A DNA stretch of 64,000 nucleotides from the NCBI GenBank assembly GCA_026745465.1, contig JACYXH010000839.1, forward strand, positions 372,001-436,000, read 5' to 3'. Positions 1 through 15,548 of the stretch are shown here, one piece after another (the stretch's first letter is position 1; each line of letters opens with the position of its first letter). The notes under the pieces are model-generated. The model made no database searches. It was given only the letters and a program-made list of their open reading frames with translations, and had not been told where the DNA came from. A program made the translations under genes and the position numbers. This stretch comes from Lota lota (Eukaryota > Chordata > Actinopteri > Gadiformes > Lotidae).

Positions 1-87
1 ATTGTGCTCCGTTGGGCTGAACCCGATGCCTATGTTGACTATGTATGCGCAATTCATGCATACATTTCCATTTGAAAATGGACTTAC

Positions 88-292
88 CTTGTTCGTCCCT
101 GTAAGAAGATGGCAGATTCAATCATTTTTATAGTGTATCTCTATTGGCTAGTTTCTCAAAAGACACTTGCTTATTTTCCGGACCCATTTGATCTGTATTC
201 ATACAACCTATTGGCAGGATTCTTAATTAACACATGCGGTTGAGATAGATTGGAGGTACTCACTCGTAGGCCACGTCCTCGGCGTTGGACAT
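88..292 (-). CDS. tnnt2: Troponin T, 5' end only (tnnt2-like, partial)
   Basis: The first coding exon (264-292, exon extending to 315) reads MSNAEDVAYE, starting at the ATG at 292-290 after a tgttgcag acceptor and ending at a GA|GTGAGT donor. The next exon is an 11-nt microexon (88-98) with a ttcttacag acceptor and a GTAAGT donor. Joined in phase it gives MSNAEDVAYEDEQ. Troponin Ts begin MSD(I/E)EEVxEEYEEEEQ, with short acidic 5' exons, so start, acidity, phase and microexon all fit. Troponin T anchors the troponin complex to tropomyosin in striated muscle. The tnnt2 assignment rests on linkage to tnni1, as in mammals; another paralog is possible. The rest lies left of the window. Confidence 0.7.
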
Positions 293-416
293 GATGGAGG
301 TCTACGTCAGAAGAACTGCAACATCAAAATCAAACAAATACACAATATCAGCACCACAACACGCACACCGCCTTCAAGTGCAGCACAACAGAGTGCTGAG
401 CAGCACCAAGCCTTAC

Positions 417-503
417 CAGATAGTGTGATGTGCACTGGATGCAGAGACTCAATGAACAATATTGTGGGGCCCCCCTGCTATGAAGCAGCAGTAAGCTTTT
501 AAA
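417..503 (-). promoter_or_regulatory. Candidate core promoter and leader exon of the troponin T gene
   Basis: On the minus strand a TATA-like TTTAAAAG (496-503) lies about 30 bp before a plausible start site near 470. It is followed by a short untranslated segment ending at a CTG|GTAAGG donor (417/416), about 100 bp before the exon carrying the ATG. A CACATG E-box lies at 517-522 and an A/T-rich MEF2-like CTATTTTTATGG at 636-647, both typical of muscle promoters. The start site is inferred from spacing only. Confidence 0.5.
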
Positions 504-2454
<1,951 letters not shown>

Positions 2455-2460
2455 TTTAAT
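2455..2460 (-). terminator. Candidate poly(A) signal of tnni1 (ATTAAA)
   Basis: The minus strand reads ATTAAA about 170 nt after the tnni1 stop codon, followed by T/G-rich sequence. It is the common variant of AATAAA; no canonical hexamer is closer to the stop. Confidence 0.45.
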
Positions 2461-2630
2461 GCTATTGTAGAAAAACACAGAACACATGATTCCCTTTAAA
2501 ACATTTACTTTGCGACATTTGCTTTGCAAAAAAGGACCGCGCAACACACAGAGCCTAATTATTCTACGAGCTCCATGGTTACCGACAGAACCAGTCTGGG
2601 CGTGTCCTGTCCGCCAGGTTACGTCATTCT

Positions 2631-5600
2631 TCACTGGTTGGCTGCGTCGAACATCTTCTTCCTCCCCTCCATGCCTGACATGGCCTCCACGTTCTTCCTC
2701 CAGTCCCCCACCTCCGCTGTCTTCTCCTGGAGAACACACACACGGAACCACACACACGCAGAACCACACACTCACGAGGAACCACACACATGGAACCACA
2801 CATACGCAGAACCACGCACACACGGAACCACACACATGCAGAACCACACACTCACGAGGAACCACACGCATGGAACCACACACACGCAGAACCACACACT
2901 CACGAGGAACCACACGCATGGAACCACACACACGCAGAACCACACACTCACGAGGAACCACACGCATGGAACCACACATACGCAGAACCACACACTCACG
3001 GAACCACGCACACACGGAACCACGCACACACGGAACCACACACACACGAGGAATCATACACACACGGAACCACACACACACACACGGAACCACACACACG
3101 AGGAACCATACACGCACAGAACCACACACACATGAGGAACCATACACGCACAGAACGACACACACACAGAACCACACACACACACAGAACCAGACACACA
3201 TGGGGAACCACACATGCACATGGGGAACCATACACACATGTCGAACCGCACACACACGGAACCACACACGGAACCACACACAGAACCACACAGACATGGG
3301 GAACCACTCACAGAACCACACACACACACACACAGAGCCACACACAGGGAACCACACGCACAGAACCACACACACACACAGAACCACATACACACATAGA
3401 ACCACACGCACAGACCCACAAATACATACACACACACAGATTGTTTTATATTGTCAATATTTTTTATTCTGTGATAATTGTTGCATTATCCCACATTATA
3501 TTACCATATTATCATACTCCTATAGACATTAGACACACATTTTATCTACAGTGTTTCCTCTATAGTGTTACACAATACCATTATAATATGGGTGGCCCTG
3601 GTGGGAATCAAATCCCTAACCTGTTTTGGTAGCAGGTGCCTTGCTCTACCAGTTGAGGTACACAGGGAGTCAAACCCATAGCCTGCGTCGATGCCTTGCC
3701 CCTAACATTGTCTCATCCGCTCTCTGTATTTACAACACCATGTTACTGATTGTAGGTTTTGTGTAATTTATAACTCAGATAAATACGACATCAAAGATGC
3801 ACTCTGTGCTCTGTTGCGATTGGTTGCCCCATGGGTGTGGGAAAGGAGCAAATGTGTTTTTATTATTCTTGTCGTTATTGTGTTAGTGTGTCGGACAGAC
3901 ACTGTTGTGACTTCATCGTTTTTTTATAGCTTCAACTGTGGCTCGTAAGACAGTCTGTTCGTCTCTGAACCATACACACTAAGAGAACAACGTTGCAAAT
4001 CATTACAGACCTCCTCAAACGCAAGGTCGGTTGTGGGGGTCCACCGTGTAAGCGTGAACAGGTTACTTATCCTTACAAGCAATGCATCTTAAAGGACGGG
4101 AACACACTGCTTTATAGGGGTGGGCGGATCGATCCCAAAGCATCGATGCTACAGATACTACGTCTCGTTTTTTGACGATGGATTCCAGCAGCAATAGGAT
4201 CGATGCACCAGTTTCGGTTTCTCTCTTCTACCTTGTGTCCATTTCCCAAAGTGTAGAACTGTCTGTGCAAACAACGCTTCGTTGGAAAATGGAAACACAA
4301 GGAAACACCTCTGTGTCTCTGCTACAAGTCCCCCTTCAGAAAGGGTGTTCAGTTCAGGGGGGAAACAAAACATGTCTCCATTCCTCACTGAAGCCTCAAC
4401 ATGTGAACAGACTTGTTTTATTGACTATGGTTTAATCCTTGAGAAGCATATCTACCTCTCTCAGCTTACGCACAGAAAAGACAGAAAAGTACTTGTTCAA
4501 AGGTTACGCAAGGAAGAGAAGACTGAAGTTGATCGTTTTTATGTTCAGTGTCTGTTGCATTTGAGCTAAAAACAGGAGTGTTCCCTTTCTGTTGTCCAAA
4601 GTTGCCGGTTCTACATCAGGCACCATCATATTTTTTGTTGCATTTCCTTCTGTTTCAGGTTAGGGTTAGAGTGCAATAAACATTTGTATTGAAAGCAAAT
4701 CTTGAGAGAATCGTCATCTAAATTCTAAGCAAGAAAGTCGTGATTCTCTTTGGCTCAAGAATCCTGCAGCCCTACAATGATTTTACTCGAATCAAAAACG
4801 TCTTCTCAATCAGTTTCCCCCATGCAGTAGTTTGGCGGTAGCAGTTGGACTGTGTAGAGGTGGCCGGTACATACAGGTACTGTATGTAATAGTGCTCTTT
4901 TTTTTTTGGTTTGCTCCCCACAAATAATTGTGTGCACTTTGTTTAGTCAAAATACTTTTGTTCATGTTGTGGCACATTCAATTTACAACAATAAAAACCA
5001 TATTTTTGTTATTTGCCTGTCCTGGCCGGTCCTGTGTTTTAACATGCATTCAGTGTGAAAGCAAATTGCTTGCTACATGCACGCTTCAGTTGGGAGTCAA
5101 ACCCGGGTCTCACACGTGGCAGGTAGAAATTCTATTTTAGAATGTCTCACCTTACAACGATTGCTAACCTTTGGCATGTCAGTGGTCATGAAAATGTGCT
5201 CAGATTTAGCGTTTGGATGATGCATTCACCTCATAAATCATGACACACTGCTCTCCCTTACATGAAAATACACAAGCCGCTTTTATTGATTAAAAGTATC
5301 GGTTTTGATATCGGCGATTCTGGTCCTGTATTACTTGGTATCGGATCGAAACCACATTTTGCAGTATCGCCCACCCCTACTGCTTTAGTTCACATTGGCT
5401 GAACGCATTACCCAATCACCTGTACTGTCCTCGCGCCCAATTTATCAACCGTAATATTCTGGCGTCTACCGTACTAACTGTAATATCCTGGTGTCTACCG
5501 CGTTAACTGTAATATTCTGGTGTCTACCGCGTTAACTGTAATATTCTGGTGTCTACCATAATAACTGTAATATCCTGGTGTCTACCGTGTTAACTGTAAT

Positions 5601-7932
5601 ATTTTGGTGTCTACCGTATTAACTGTAATATTCTGGTGTCTACCGTATTAACTGTAATATTCTGGCATCTACCGTGTTAACTGTAATATTCTGGCGTCTA
5701 CCGTACTAACTATAATATCCTGGTGTCTACCGCGTTAACTGTAATATTCTGGTGTCTACCGCGTTAACTGTAATATTCTGGTGTCTACCGTATTAACTGT
5801 AATATTCTGGTGTCTACCATAATAACTGTAATATCCTGGTGTCTACCGTGTTAACTGTAATATTTTGGTGTCTACCGTATTAACTGTAATATTCTGGTGT
5901 CTACCGTATTAACTGTAATATTCTGGCATCTACCGTGTTAACTGTAATATTCTGGCGTCTACCGTACTAACTTTAATATCTGGCGTCTACCGTATTAACT
6001 GTAATATTCTGGCGTCTACCGTACTAACTTTAATATCTGGTGTCTACCGTATTAACTGTAATATTCTGGCGTCTACCATAATAACTGTAATATTCTGGCG
6101 TCTACCGTATTAACTGTAATATTCGGGCGTCTACCCTATGAACTGTAATATTCTGGCGTCTACCCTGTTAACTGTAATAGTCCTACCTTCTCTGTGTCCT
6201 CCTTCTTGACGGACTTGAGGTTGCCCCGGAGGTCCAGAGACACCTTGTGTTTAGACCCCAGCAGGGAGCGCAAGATGGCGTCAGCAGAGACCCTCACCCT
6301 GCGCAGGTCGGGCCGCTTGAACTTCCCCCGCAGGTCCAGGACCTTGATGTTCAGGTCTTTGATCTGGGCCGGGGGAGGGGGGACGGACACATGTGGTCAT
6401 GTGAGTATGGGTCTTCGGTCTTCTACCACATGTGTCAATCGGTACAGCTCCGGGTCAGCCCAGAAGTGGTATCTCTCTAATGTGCTGCTTTTCAGGGATA
6501 TAGTATAATGGCATATTCTCCTACCTCTCTGCTGTTGTGCATGACCTTTGCTTCGATGTTGTATCGTTCTTCGTCCACCACGGTTATCTTAGCGTGGATC
6601 TCCCGGCACAGCGCCTGTCGGAGAGGCAGCGATGCAGGCTGAACAACCAACGTTCAACATGTTTCCCTGCTTCCTTACTCTGGTTGTTAAACTTGCCTTA
6701 CAGTCTTGGCTGAATGCTCTGATTGTCCCCAGCCTGATAGTGTGAAAGTGAAAAATGCCTGAACGTACATGCCAAGATGGGAAGACAGGGTGTTGGACTC
6801 CCGGATGAAAGGTTCTGGGTTCTACCTGGCAGGCCTTCTAGGTGGCCGCCTAGAAGGCTTGCCGGTAGAACCCAGAACGGGTGGGGGTTAGGGGCCTCTT
6901 GCTCCGGACCATTACCCCCTACCTGCTCATTAATGACATGATTCTGGGATTTTGTGTGAATTGCTTTGGATAATAGCATCTGATAAATGACTAAATAACA
7001 TGAAAACACATCATAGTAACGTCTTTCGGATGATTGAACCGTAGTCTGTGCTCTGCGTATCAGAGGTCGCACTGAACAGGCGTGTGGACGCGTGCGCTCG
7101 CTCACCTGCAGGTCATCCAGGGACATGCCGCTGGTGTCAAGGGGCGGCATTTTCTCCCGCAGGTACTTGGTCTTCTCCTCCTCCTTCTCCTCCAACTCCT
7201 GCTCCAGCTCCTCCGTTGCCCTGGCGACCATCATGCTCTGGAGAACAGAGACCAGACGACCACGTCATCCTCATCATCCTCCTCCTCATCTGATGAACAT
7301 CGCTCAGGTGTGTGATCGCGATGAGGATGCATGGCTCTTTGGAAGGATTTGGAAGAACTCCATGAGTTCCTTCTCCATGGGCATCGTCTCAGTTGTGCTA
7401 TCTATTGAATGTTCAACGTAGTCTGTTGACGACGCAGAGTGCACAAACCAACAAGTGCAGAACCAGGAAACATACAAGTGTTTCCTGGTTCCTTTCTAGT
7501 GCTCTAGAATCTCTGCCAGTGGACCGTAGATTAAATGTTTATAATCCTACCTTAAGCATGAGCTTGCGAGATGCGGATATTTTGGGTTTTCTCTATGAAA
7601 GAAAAAACAAACAGTGTTGTAAATATATAAAGTATAACATATTTTAGCGATGTATACTCGTGCCTTTGTCTTACCTCATGTCTGCAAATGGTAACATGTT
7701 ACACGTAAAACAAGGATAAAAAATGTCATTAATAAACATGATTCAAAAAAGAAACATTGAGAAGATTAAATAACGAAAGCTCAAAGCAAAATCACACATT
7801 TTGTTCCAACAGTTGTTCCCAAATGCATTGACATCCATAATCTGAGATTCTATAGATATGCAGACACATGTCCGGACTCTAATCATGGAGAGTAAACACA
7901 GAAACTCAATACACTTACCCTTGCACAGGCAT
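2631..7932 (-). CDS. tnni1: Troponin I, slow skeletal type (tnni1-like), complete
   Basis: Coding exons, 5' to 3' on the minus strand: 7932-7919, 7681-7675 (7 nt), 7592-7551, 7237-7106, 6614-6525, 6363-6187, 2726-2631. All junctions are GT-AG and in phase. The product is 185 aa (human TNNI1: 187). It begins [18 protein letters not shown], then an IT-arm coiled-coil helix with [15 protein letters not shown], then [13 protein letters not shown], the inhibitory peptide [12 protein letters not shown], the switch region [15 protein letters not shown], and the C-terminus [20 protein letters not shown]. Troponin I blocks actomyosin in the absence of calcium and binds troponin C and T. The RKPKI(S/T)ASRKL start is TNNI1-like and there is no long cardiac N-extension. 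Position 114 is Asp where Pro (skeletal) or Thr (cardiac) is usual. The last intron (2727-6186) is almost all repeats and a transposon. Confidence 0.93.
2738..3441. repeat. ACACACGGAACC minisatellite in the last tnni1 intron
   Basis: About 700 bp of degenerate GGAACCACACACAC-type units, with a 5' block of longer units (alternating CACGCAGAACC and CACTCACGAGGAACC). The array starts about 11 bp from the acceptor of the last tnni1 exon (2726/2727), so the transcript is GU-rich just upstream of that splice site. Confidence 0.95.
3590..3710 (-). repeat. tRNA-derived SINE head
   Basis: The minus strand carries an A-box-like ACCTCAACTGGTAGAGCAAGG and a B-box-like GGGATTTGATTCCC at tRNA spacing (3592-3668), followed by part of a second similar head (3669-3710). 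The anticodon loop is malformed, so this is a tRNA-derived repeat, not a tRNA gene. Confidence 0.6.
4115..5379. mobile_element. Non-autonomous hAT-type DNA transposon, 1265 bp
   Basis: The left end reads TAGGGGTGGGCGGATCG and the right end, reverse complemented, TAGGGGTGGGCGATACTG. Both ends are flanked by the 8-bp direct repeat CTGCTTTA (4107-4114 and 5380-5387). Terminal inverted repeats of this form with an 8-bp target duplication are diagnostic of the hAT superfamily. No open frame beyond about 95 codons and no transposase motif is present, so it would be mobilised in trans. A GCAGCCCTA end near 4772 and a tRNA-like B box near 5095 hint at nested older insertions. It lies in the last tnni1 intron. 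Confidence 0.88.
5451..6183. repeat. 29-bp minisatellite, about 25 copies, abutting a tnni1 exon
   Basis: The unit is roughly AACTGTAATATTCTGGTGTC plus TACCGTATT (29 bp), tandem and nearly contiguous. Variant units (CGCGTT, ATAATA, GTGTT, CATCTACC) recur in the same order in about 5465-5708 and 5700-5950, indicating a higher-order duplication of 8-9 units. The array ends only a few bases from the donor of the tnni1 exon 6187-6363, so it forms the very start of that intron. Confidence 0.97.
6770..6998 (+). repeat. tRNA-derived SINE with an internal hairpin
   Basis: The element has a head (GACAGGGTGTTGGACTCCC), a B-box region (GGTTCTGGGTT), the module CCCCCTACCTGCTCATTAATG and the teleost tail GCTTTGGATAATAGCATCTG. 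Positions 6812-6878 form an inverted repeat with arms of about 33 bp at the B box. It lies in a tnni1 intron. Confidence 0.8.
7675..7681 (-). CDS. tnni1: Seven-nucleotide coding microexon of tnni1
   Basis: The minus strand shows a tttgcag acceptor, seven bases (ACATGAG) and a GTAAGA donor. The exon before ends ATG CCT GTG CAA GG and the exon after starts AGA AAA CCC. Only inclusion of these seven bases keeps the frame, giving MPVQGHERKP. A 7-bp exon at this position is an established feature of vertebrate troponin I genes, which supports the call. Confidence 0.85.
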
Positions 7933-7992
7933 CTTGGCTATTTCGATTCTCCCTGGAAGACAGGAATAACAGCTTTAGATGTTTCACTCCAG

Positions 7993-9409
7993 GGCCCCCT
8001 TGAATTCCTCAATCTAAGCATCTCTCCCATCTCCTCAGCACTCAGCACTCAGCACTCTCTCACACGCATACCCCAGCGCCATCGCTCAGGGACTTCATTA
8101 AAAGGTTACACTTTCCAGGATTCAAATACAAAGCGTTGAAAGAGCTTATTACATATGCTATTTACTAGTTGGCAGATGGTTTTATCTAAAGCAAAACCTT
8201 AGACAAAAAGACTTTAAGACACATGTCATTCATGAGCAGGTAGAGGTTGGAGCATCTAACCTACAGGTGGACATTGGGATTCAAACCCAGAACCTTTAGA
8301 CTGGAAGTTCAACCAATACACGATCCTCCTGCCCCATCTTTTAGTATCTTCACTTTACTTGATTGAGAAACAACCCACTCCTGAGTGGGACACTGGAGTC
8401 CAAATACCATTGATACCAGTGACACATAGGTCACCTAACCTCAGAACCTTTCGCCTGGGCCAACAACAACACCCAGAGAACTTGACTTCCTTGGCCGCTG
8501 TTGTCGTGTGTGTGTGTGTGTGTGCGTGCCTGCGTGTTTGTGTGTGTGTGTGTGTGCGTGTGTGTTTGAGCGTGCGTGTTTGTGTGTGTGTGTGTGCGTG
8601 CCTGCGTGTGTGTGTGTGCGTGTGTGTGCGTGTGTGGGTGTGTGCCGTGTTAGCCTCCTGAACCACGACCAGGCCCTCTGGGAGGTGATCATTGTGTCCC
8701 CCCCCCCCCCCACCCCCCCCACCCCCCCCCCCCCCACCTTATCTGCTATGTTATCTGTATTCTAGCTATTCTGGCTAGATAACAGAACAAGCTTTCTCTG
8801 GGCGCTCCCCAGCTATAAAAAGACCAAACACTAATGAGATCCTGGCTCCCTTTTCTACGTCCCCGGAATTGAGTTATCTCATCTTTGATTAGAGTTTGTT
8901 TACTTTGGTTGAATTGCTGATAGTTGAACTATAAAGAACATTACTACAACCAGTAACACTCCAGGCATGTGTGCGATTATTATTGTTAACCCAGGAACTC
9001 ACTATAGTTCAGTTATACACGATTTTATTTTGTAACTAATGATGTATATTACGAGGGACCTATGTCTGATTCATTTTCAAAGTTTGGACAGGTCATTTAG
9101 ATTTAGATTAGTCTCCAACTCCTCCATAGAGTAACACTGAACATTGCAAGTGCACAGATAAATATCAGAAAAATACACCGGAGAGTTTCAAATTTGAGCG
9201 TGGATCGTCTTTAAAATTACATGAAAAATGGCAACTTCTACTTGGCGCTTAACCTAAAGTTGTATACATTTACGTTTCTTAAATGGTTTCAAAGTACATC
9301 ACCAGAAAGAAAATGAAAATGTATGCTTAAAAAAAACTCATTCAGGATTGTTAGGTAACGATTTAACTGAACTCGTATGGATTAGAAGCATGTTAAGGAA
9401 GACACCTAC
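7993..9409. other. tnni1 upstream/intronic stretch with repeats
   Basis: It contains a SINE in reverse orientation (8165-8340), a GT-rich array (8506-8648), a C-rich tract (8699-8736) and AT-rich unique DNA (8760-9400). A TATAAAAAG at 8815-8823 on the plus strand has no following exon that I can identify. Confidence 0.6.
8165..8340 (-). repeat. tRNA-derived SINE, reverse orientation
   Basis: The minus strand reads GGGGCAGGAGGATCGTG, then a B-box GGTTTGAATCCC, then the module AACCTCTACCTGCTCATGAATG. It is the same family as the copies at 6.8, 22.5, 44.2 and 45.1 kb. The tail near 8170 is degraded. Confidence 0.75.
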
Positions 9410-9578
9410 CTTCCTCGGTCTGTTCTGTAGAAACAAATAACACACAGTGATGAAGAGGAGAGCACCCCACAGTCTTTATCTCAGACACACACACGCATGC
9501 ACACATGCACGCACACACATCTACACACACAGAAAGGGGAGAGAGAGGAGTGGTCTTTGCAGGTTTCCCTAATAAAAA

Positions 9579-9624
<46 letters not shown>

Positions 9625-10045
9625 GGTGGTTTATGTGTCTCTACCCCCAAGCTGTGCTGAGGATGCAGTCATGGATGCACACCCAATTTTAACTCATCCA
9701 TCTTTATGTTCTCCATAACTCCACCTTAACTTTCTTCAACAGCTGGATTCAGCTCGTTAAACACAATCACTACTGGCTCCATCCTGATGCCCTGGTCTGA
9801 GACACACACAGACGGACATACAGACAGACACACACAGACACACACACATAGATAGACACACACAGACAGGCAGACAGACAGACACACAGACATACAGACA
9901 GACACACACACAGACAGACGGAGATACAGACAGACAGAGATACAGGCTGACAGATAGATAGACACAGACAACAACATGCAGCAGTCATGTTAGCTGCCGT
10001 CTGTTCCATGGTGACTAACCCCTCTCCATATAAGAACACAAGGCC

Positions 10046-10078
<33 letters not shown>

Positions 10079-10151
10079 CTGTGTGTGGTGTGTGTGTGTG
10101 TGTGTGTCTGTATATGTCTGTCTGTGTATCTGCCTGTGTGTGTGTGTGTGT

Positions 10152-10191
<40 letters not shown>

Positions 10192-10964
10192 ATCTTTATC
10201 CCCAGCTACGAGCCACAGCGTTCTTACTGTGCAAACCCTGCCTTCTGATTGGTTAAGGGTCTTACTGGTCCCCACTGGGACACATATGAGGGAGGGGGTC
10301 TGCTTAGGAGAAGATGCCTGCAGACAGGAGCTAAGCCCTGGGTGCAGGACTGGATTTCCCCCCCCCCCCCCCCGACCCCCCACCCAGGGATAAATAGACT
10401 ATCTTCAGGGCTGCACAGCCTTCTCCCCTCTGACATCAGATCTGAAAACTATTCTCCTGAGTGTTCAATATTATCTCTCTTACTCCACCTCTTCCTTCTC
10501 AACTGTCAATGCTTCTATTTATATTCCGCGTGTTCATTTCTAGGTAGATGGATATCTTTTGTTTTGTTTTTGTCGAGTATTGCAAAACCATTTAGCATTT
10601 TTAAATGCTATCATTTTTTTAATTATTTTTACTATCCTGTACAGGATACTACATTTTACCATAAGTCTACATGCTATCTTATCTTATCCATCTCTGTCCG
10701 TGAAACACATTCTCTTTGGCATAGATTTGAATCCCAGAAACAGCTGTACCATAAGCTTAAAGTAAACTAGTCAAATATTTTGTCATTGGGCAGAAAGGCT
10801 AAAGGACAGACAGGCGGGCAGACAGACAGGCAGGCAGAAAGACAAATAGATCGACAGTAAGAAAGACAGGCAGACAATCAGGCACGCACACAGGCAGAGA
10901 GACAGATACATACAAGCAAGCAGACTGGCAGAAAGAGTCTGGTTGTGGTTGTAGTTAAAGCTGA

Positions 10965-11032
10965 GCTGGTTCATCGTGGGCCGTGATTGGTTTGATTTAT
11001 GACCAGGCTGGTTCATCGTGGGCCGTGATTGG
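10965..11032 (-). promoter_or_regulatory. Duplicated CCAAT-containing 26-mer
   Basis: A 26-bp segment ending GGGCCGTGATTGG occurs exactly at 10965-10990 and 11007-11032. On the minus strand each copy presents CCAATCACGGCCC, an intact CCAAT box. It lies upstream of tnni1 and could be part of a promoter, but no start site was located, so the role is speculative. Confidence 0.3.
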
Positions 11033-11358
11033 CGGTGCTGCCGTGTTGTTGTGGGTCCGATTAAAATTCTTCTGTGCACGCGCCAGCAGGATTAACAAAC
11101 AAGCCCAACGTCTGGGGAAACCGGAGCCCATGTCTTATTTATGGGAAAGGCCCTCGCCTTGCAATACACAACAATAGACTTTCTTCATATTGTAGTACAG
11201 CGCAGTACGATACTAGACTCCTATTATATTACAATACAATACACTAACCACCTAATACAGTAGAGTAGGCCTACAATAGATAGCCTTCTAATCATCCGAT
11301 TTCCTATTTTGCAACCCATCAGTCTATTAGTATTTTTTATATGTATGTATGTATATAT

Positions 11359-11417
<59 letters not shown>

Positions 11418-11867
11418 TTAATACCATAGACTGCTTATGTTAACACAGGATTTTACAGTGTCGTCATATTTCCTCCATTGCCGCAAATGAATTGACCTTG
11501 CAGAGAAAGTGTCTCTTTTGCACCACCTAATGGATGACTTCAAAATAGTAAAATATCATTATAATGCTGAACGAGTTCCAGTAGCACTTCATGGACATTG
11601 AATACATAAAAAAATATATATATACATGTCCTACTTAATTTATTATATTTCTTTATGTAGGCCTCTTGTTGATTATTAAAGACACACAATTGAGCAGAGT
11701 ATTCAGACAAGGTTGAAGTGCTTTGCAGTAATCAGAAAACGACTTGAATATGTGTTGTTTAATCCTTGAGGTCCTGCTCTGAGCTTTGTTGTTGATGTGA
11801 CTTCCACACAATGGTGGGTGTGTCCACAGCAAAACACTCAATTGCCTTCCAAAATACCCCGCCAACG

Positions 11868-11891
11868 AACACACACACACACACACGCACG

Positions 11892-11988
<97 letters not shown>

Positions 11989-11997
11989 TTGCATACA

Positions 11998-12038
<41 letters not shown>

Positions 12039-12104
12039 GTTCACATACTTGCATGCACATACTCACTGTTTGTCAAACACACACACACACACACACACAC
12101 ACAG

Positions 12105-12143
<39 letters not shown>
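11868..12143. repeat. Compound (AC)n-(CT)n-(AC)n microsatellite
   Basis: AC repeats (about 11868-11985), a CT run (12000-12035) and two more AC runs (12079-12143) lie between tnni1 and the csrp1 3' end. Confidence 0.95.
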
Positions 12144-12144
<1 letters not shown>

Positions 12145-12467
12145 ACTCACAGACAAAGGCACACACAGGCACACTCTCATAAACAAGCACACACACACAG
12201 ACACACACAGCGGGAGAGGCAGCGATGGCGGTGACCAAAGTTCTGTTGTTCTGCAGAGCAGCTGGCCGTTAGCTCTTTGTTTAGACAAAGACATGAGATG
12301 TGAGGTGTTTAGATGATGTCATAGAGGAAAAGACTACGAAGCAGACATAACCACACATTCACGGGAAATACCATCCATCTCTCTCAGACCACAGCCATGT
12401 TTTAAAGAAAACACCACAGAACAAATTACGAAGACATACACACCTAACATTTTGCTTTTGTGTGAAG

Positions 12468-12473
12468 TTTATT
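12468..12473 (-). terminator. csrp1: Poly(A) signal of csrp1 (AATAAA)
   Basis: The minus strand reads GGCAATAAACTTC about 300 nt after the csrp1 stop codon, with T/G-rich sequence following. This defines a 3' UTR of about 12450-12774. Confidence 0.7.
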
Positions 12474-12774
12474 GCCGCTCAAATTATACATCGATTTTTT
12501 TCATCTGAAATCATTACACCTCAATTTCTAATCCCATGAGTAAAAGAGAAGAAACATGCACAGCGTATATCTATATATCGTGGGAATGAGGATCAAACTT
12601 TCAAGCTACGTTACGCTTTGAGCCCCAACTGCTGTGTGCTGTCGCTCATGTGGTTCCTGCAGCCTCACCTGTCCGGAGCGCAACGGACAGGTGAGGCTGA
12701 CGCTAGTGAGCCTCAGGGAGAGGGCGCTGGGATGGTTGCTGTCCGCCAGAGGTGAAGCCAGGGCTGATGCCTCG

Positions 12775-15547
<2,773 letters not shown>

Positions 15548-15548
15548 T

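Larger units (their letters stand above)
7919..9424 (-). other. tnni1: tnni1 leader region and candidate 5' untranslated exon
   Basis: The start-codon exon runs 7952-7919 after a tgtcttccag acceptor, leaving 20 nt of leader. Further upstream, 9424-9410 is flanked by tttctacag and GTAGGT and could be a 15-nt untranslated exon, but it has no coding test and may be chance. No clear TATA box or first exon was found up to 12.4 kb. Confidence 0.35.
9425..12467. other. tnni1-csrp1 intergenic stretch
   Basis: No coding exon was recognised. It holds CT (9582-9618), CAGA-type (9797-9965), GT (10052-10190), poly-C (10359-10380), CAGG/CAGA (10795-10932), TA (11357-11415) and AC/CT arrays (11868-12143). 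Mammals have PHLDA3 between TNNI1 and CSRP1; no PH-domain frame is visible here. Confidence 0.65.

Noticed and set aside
3592..3668. Possible tRNA gene on the minus strand
   Set aside because: A and B boxes are present, but the anticodon arm has a 9-nt loop and a second partial head follows, as in a tRNA-derived SINE.
5451..6183. CRISPR-like direct repeats
   Set aside because: Units are contiguous with no unique spacers, and the locus is eukaryotic; it is a minisatellite.
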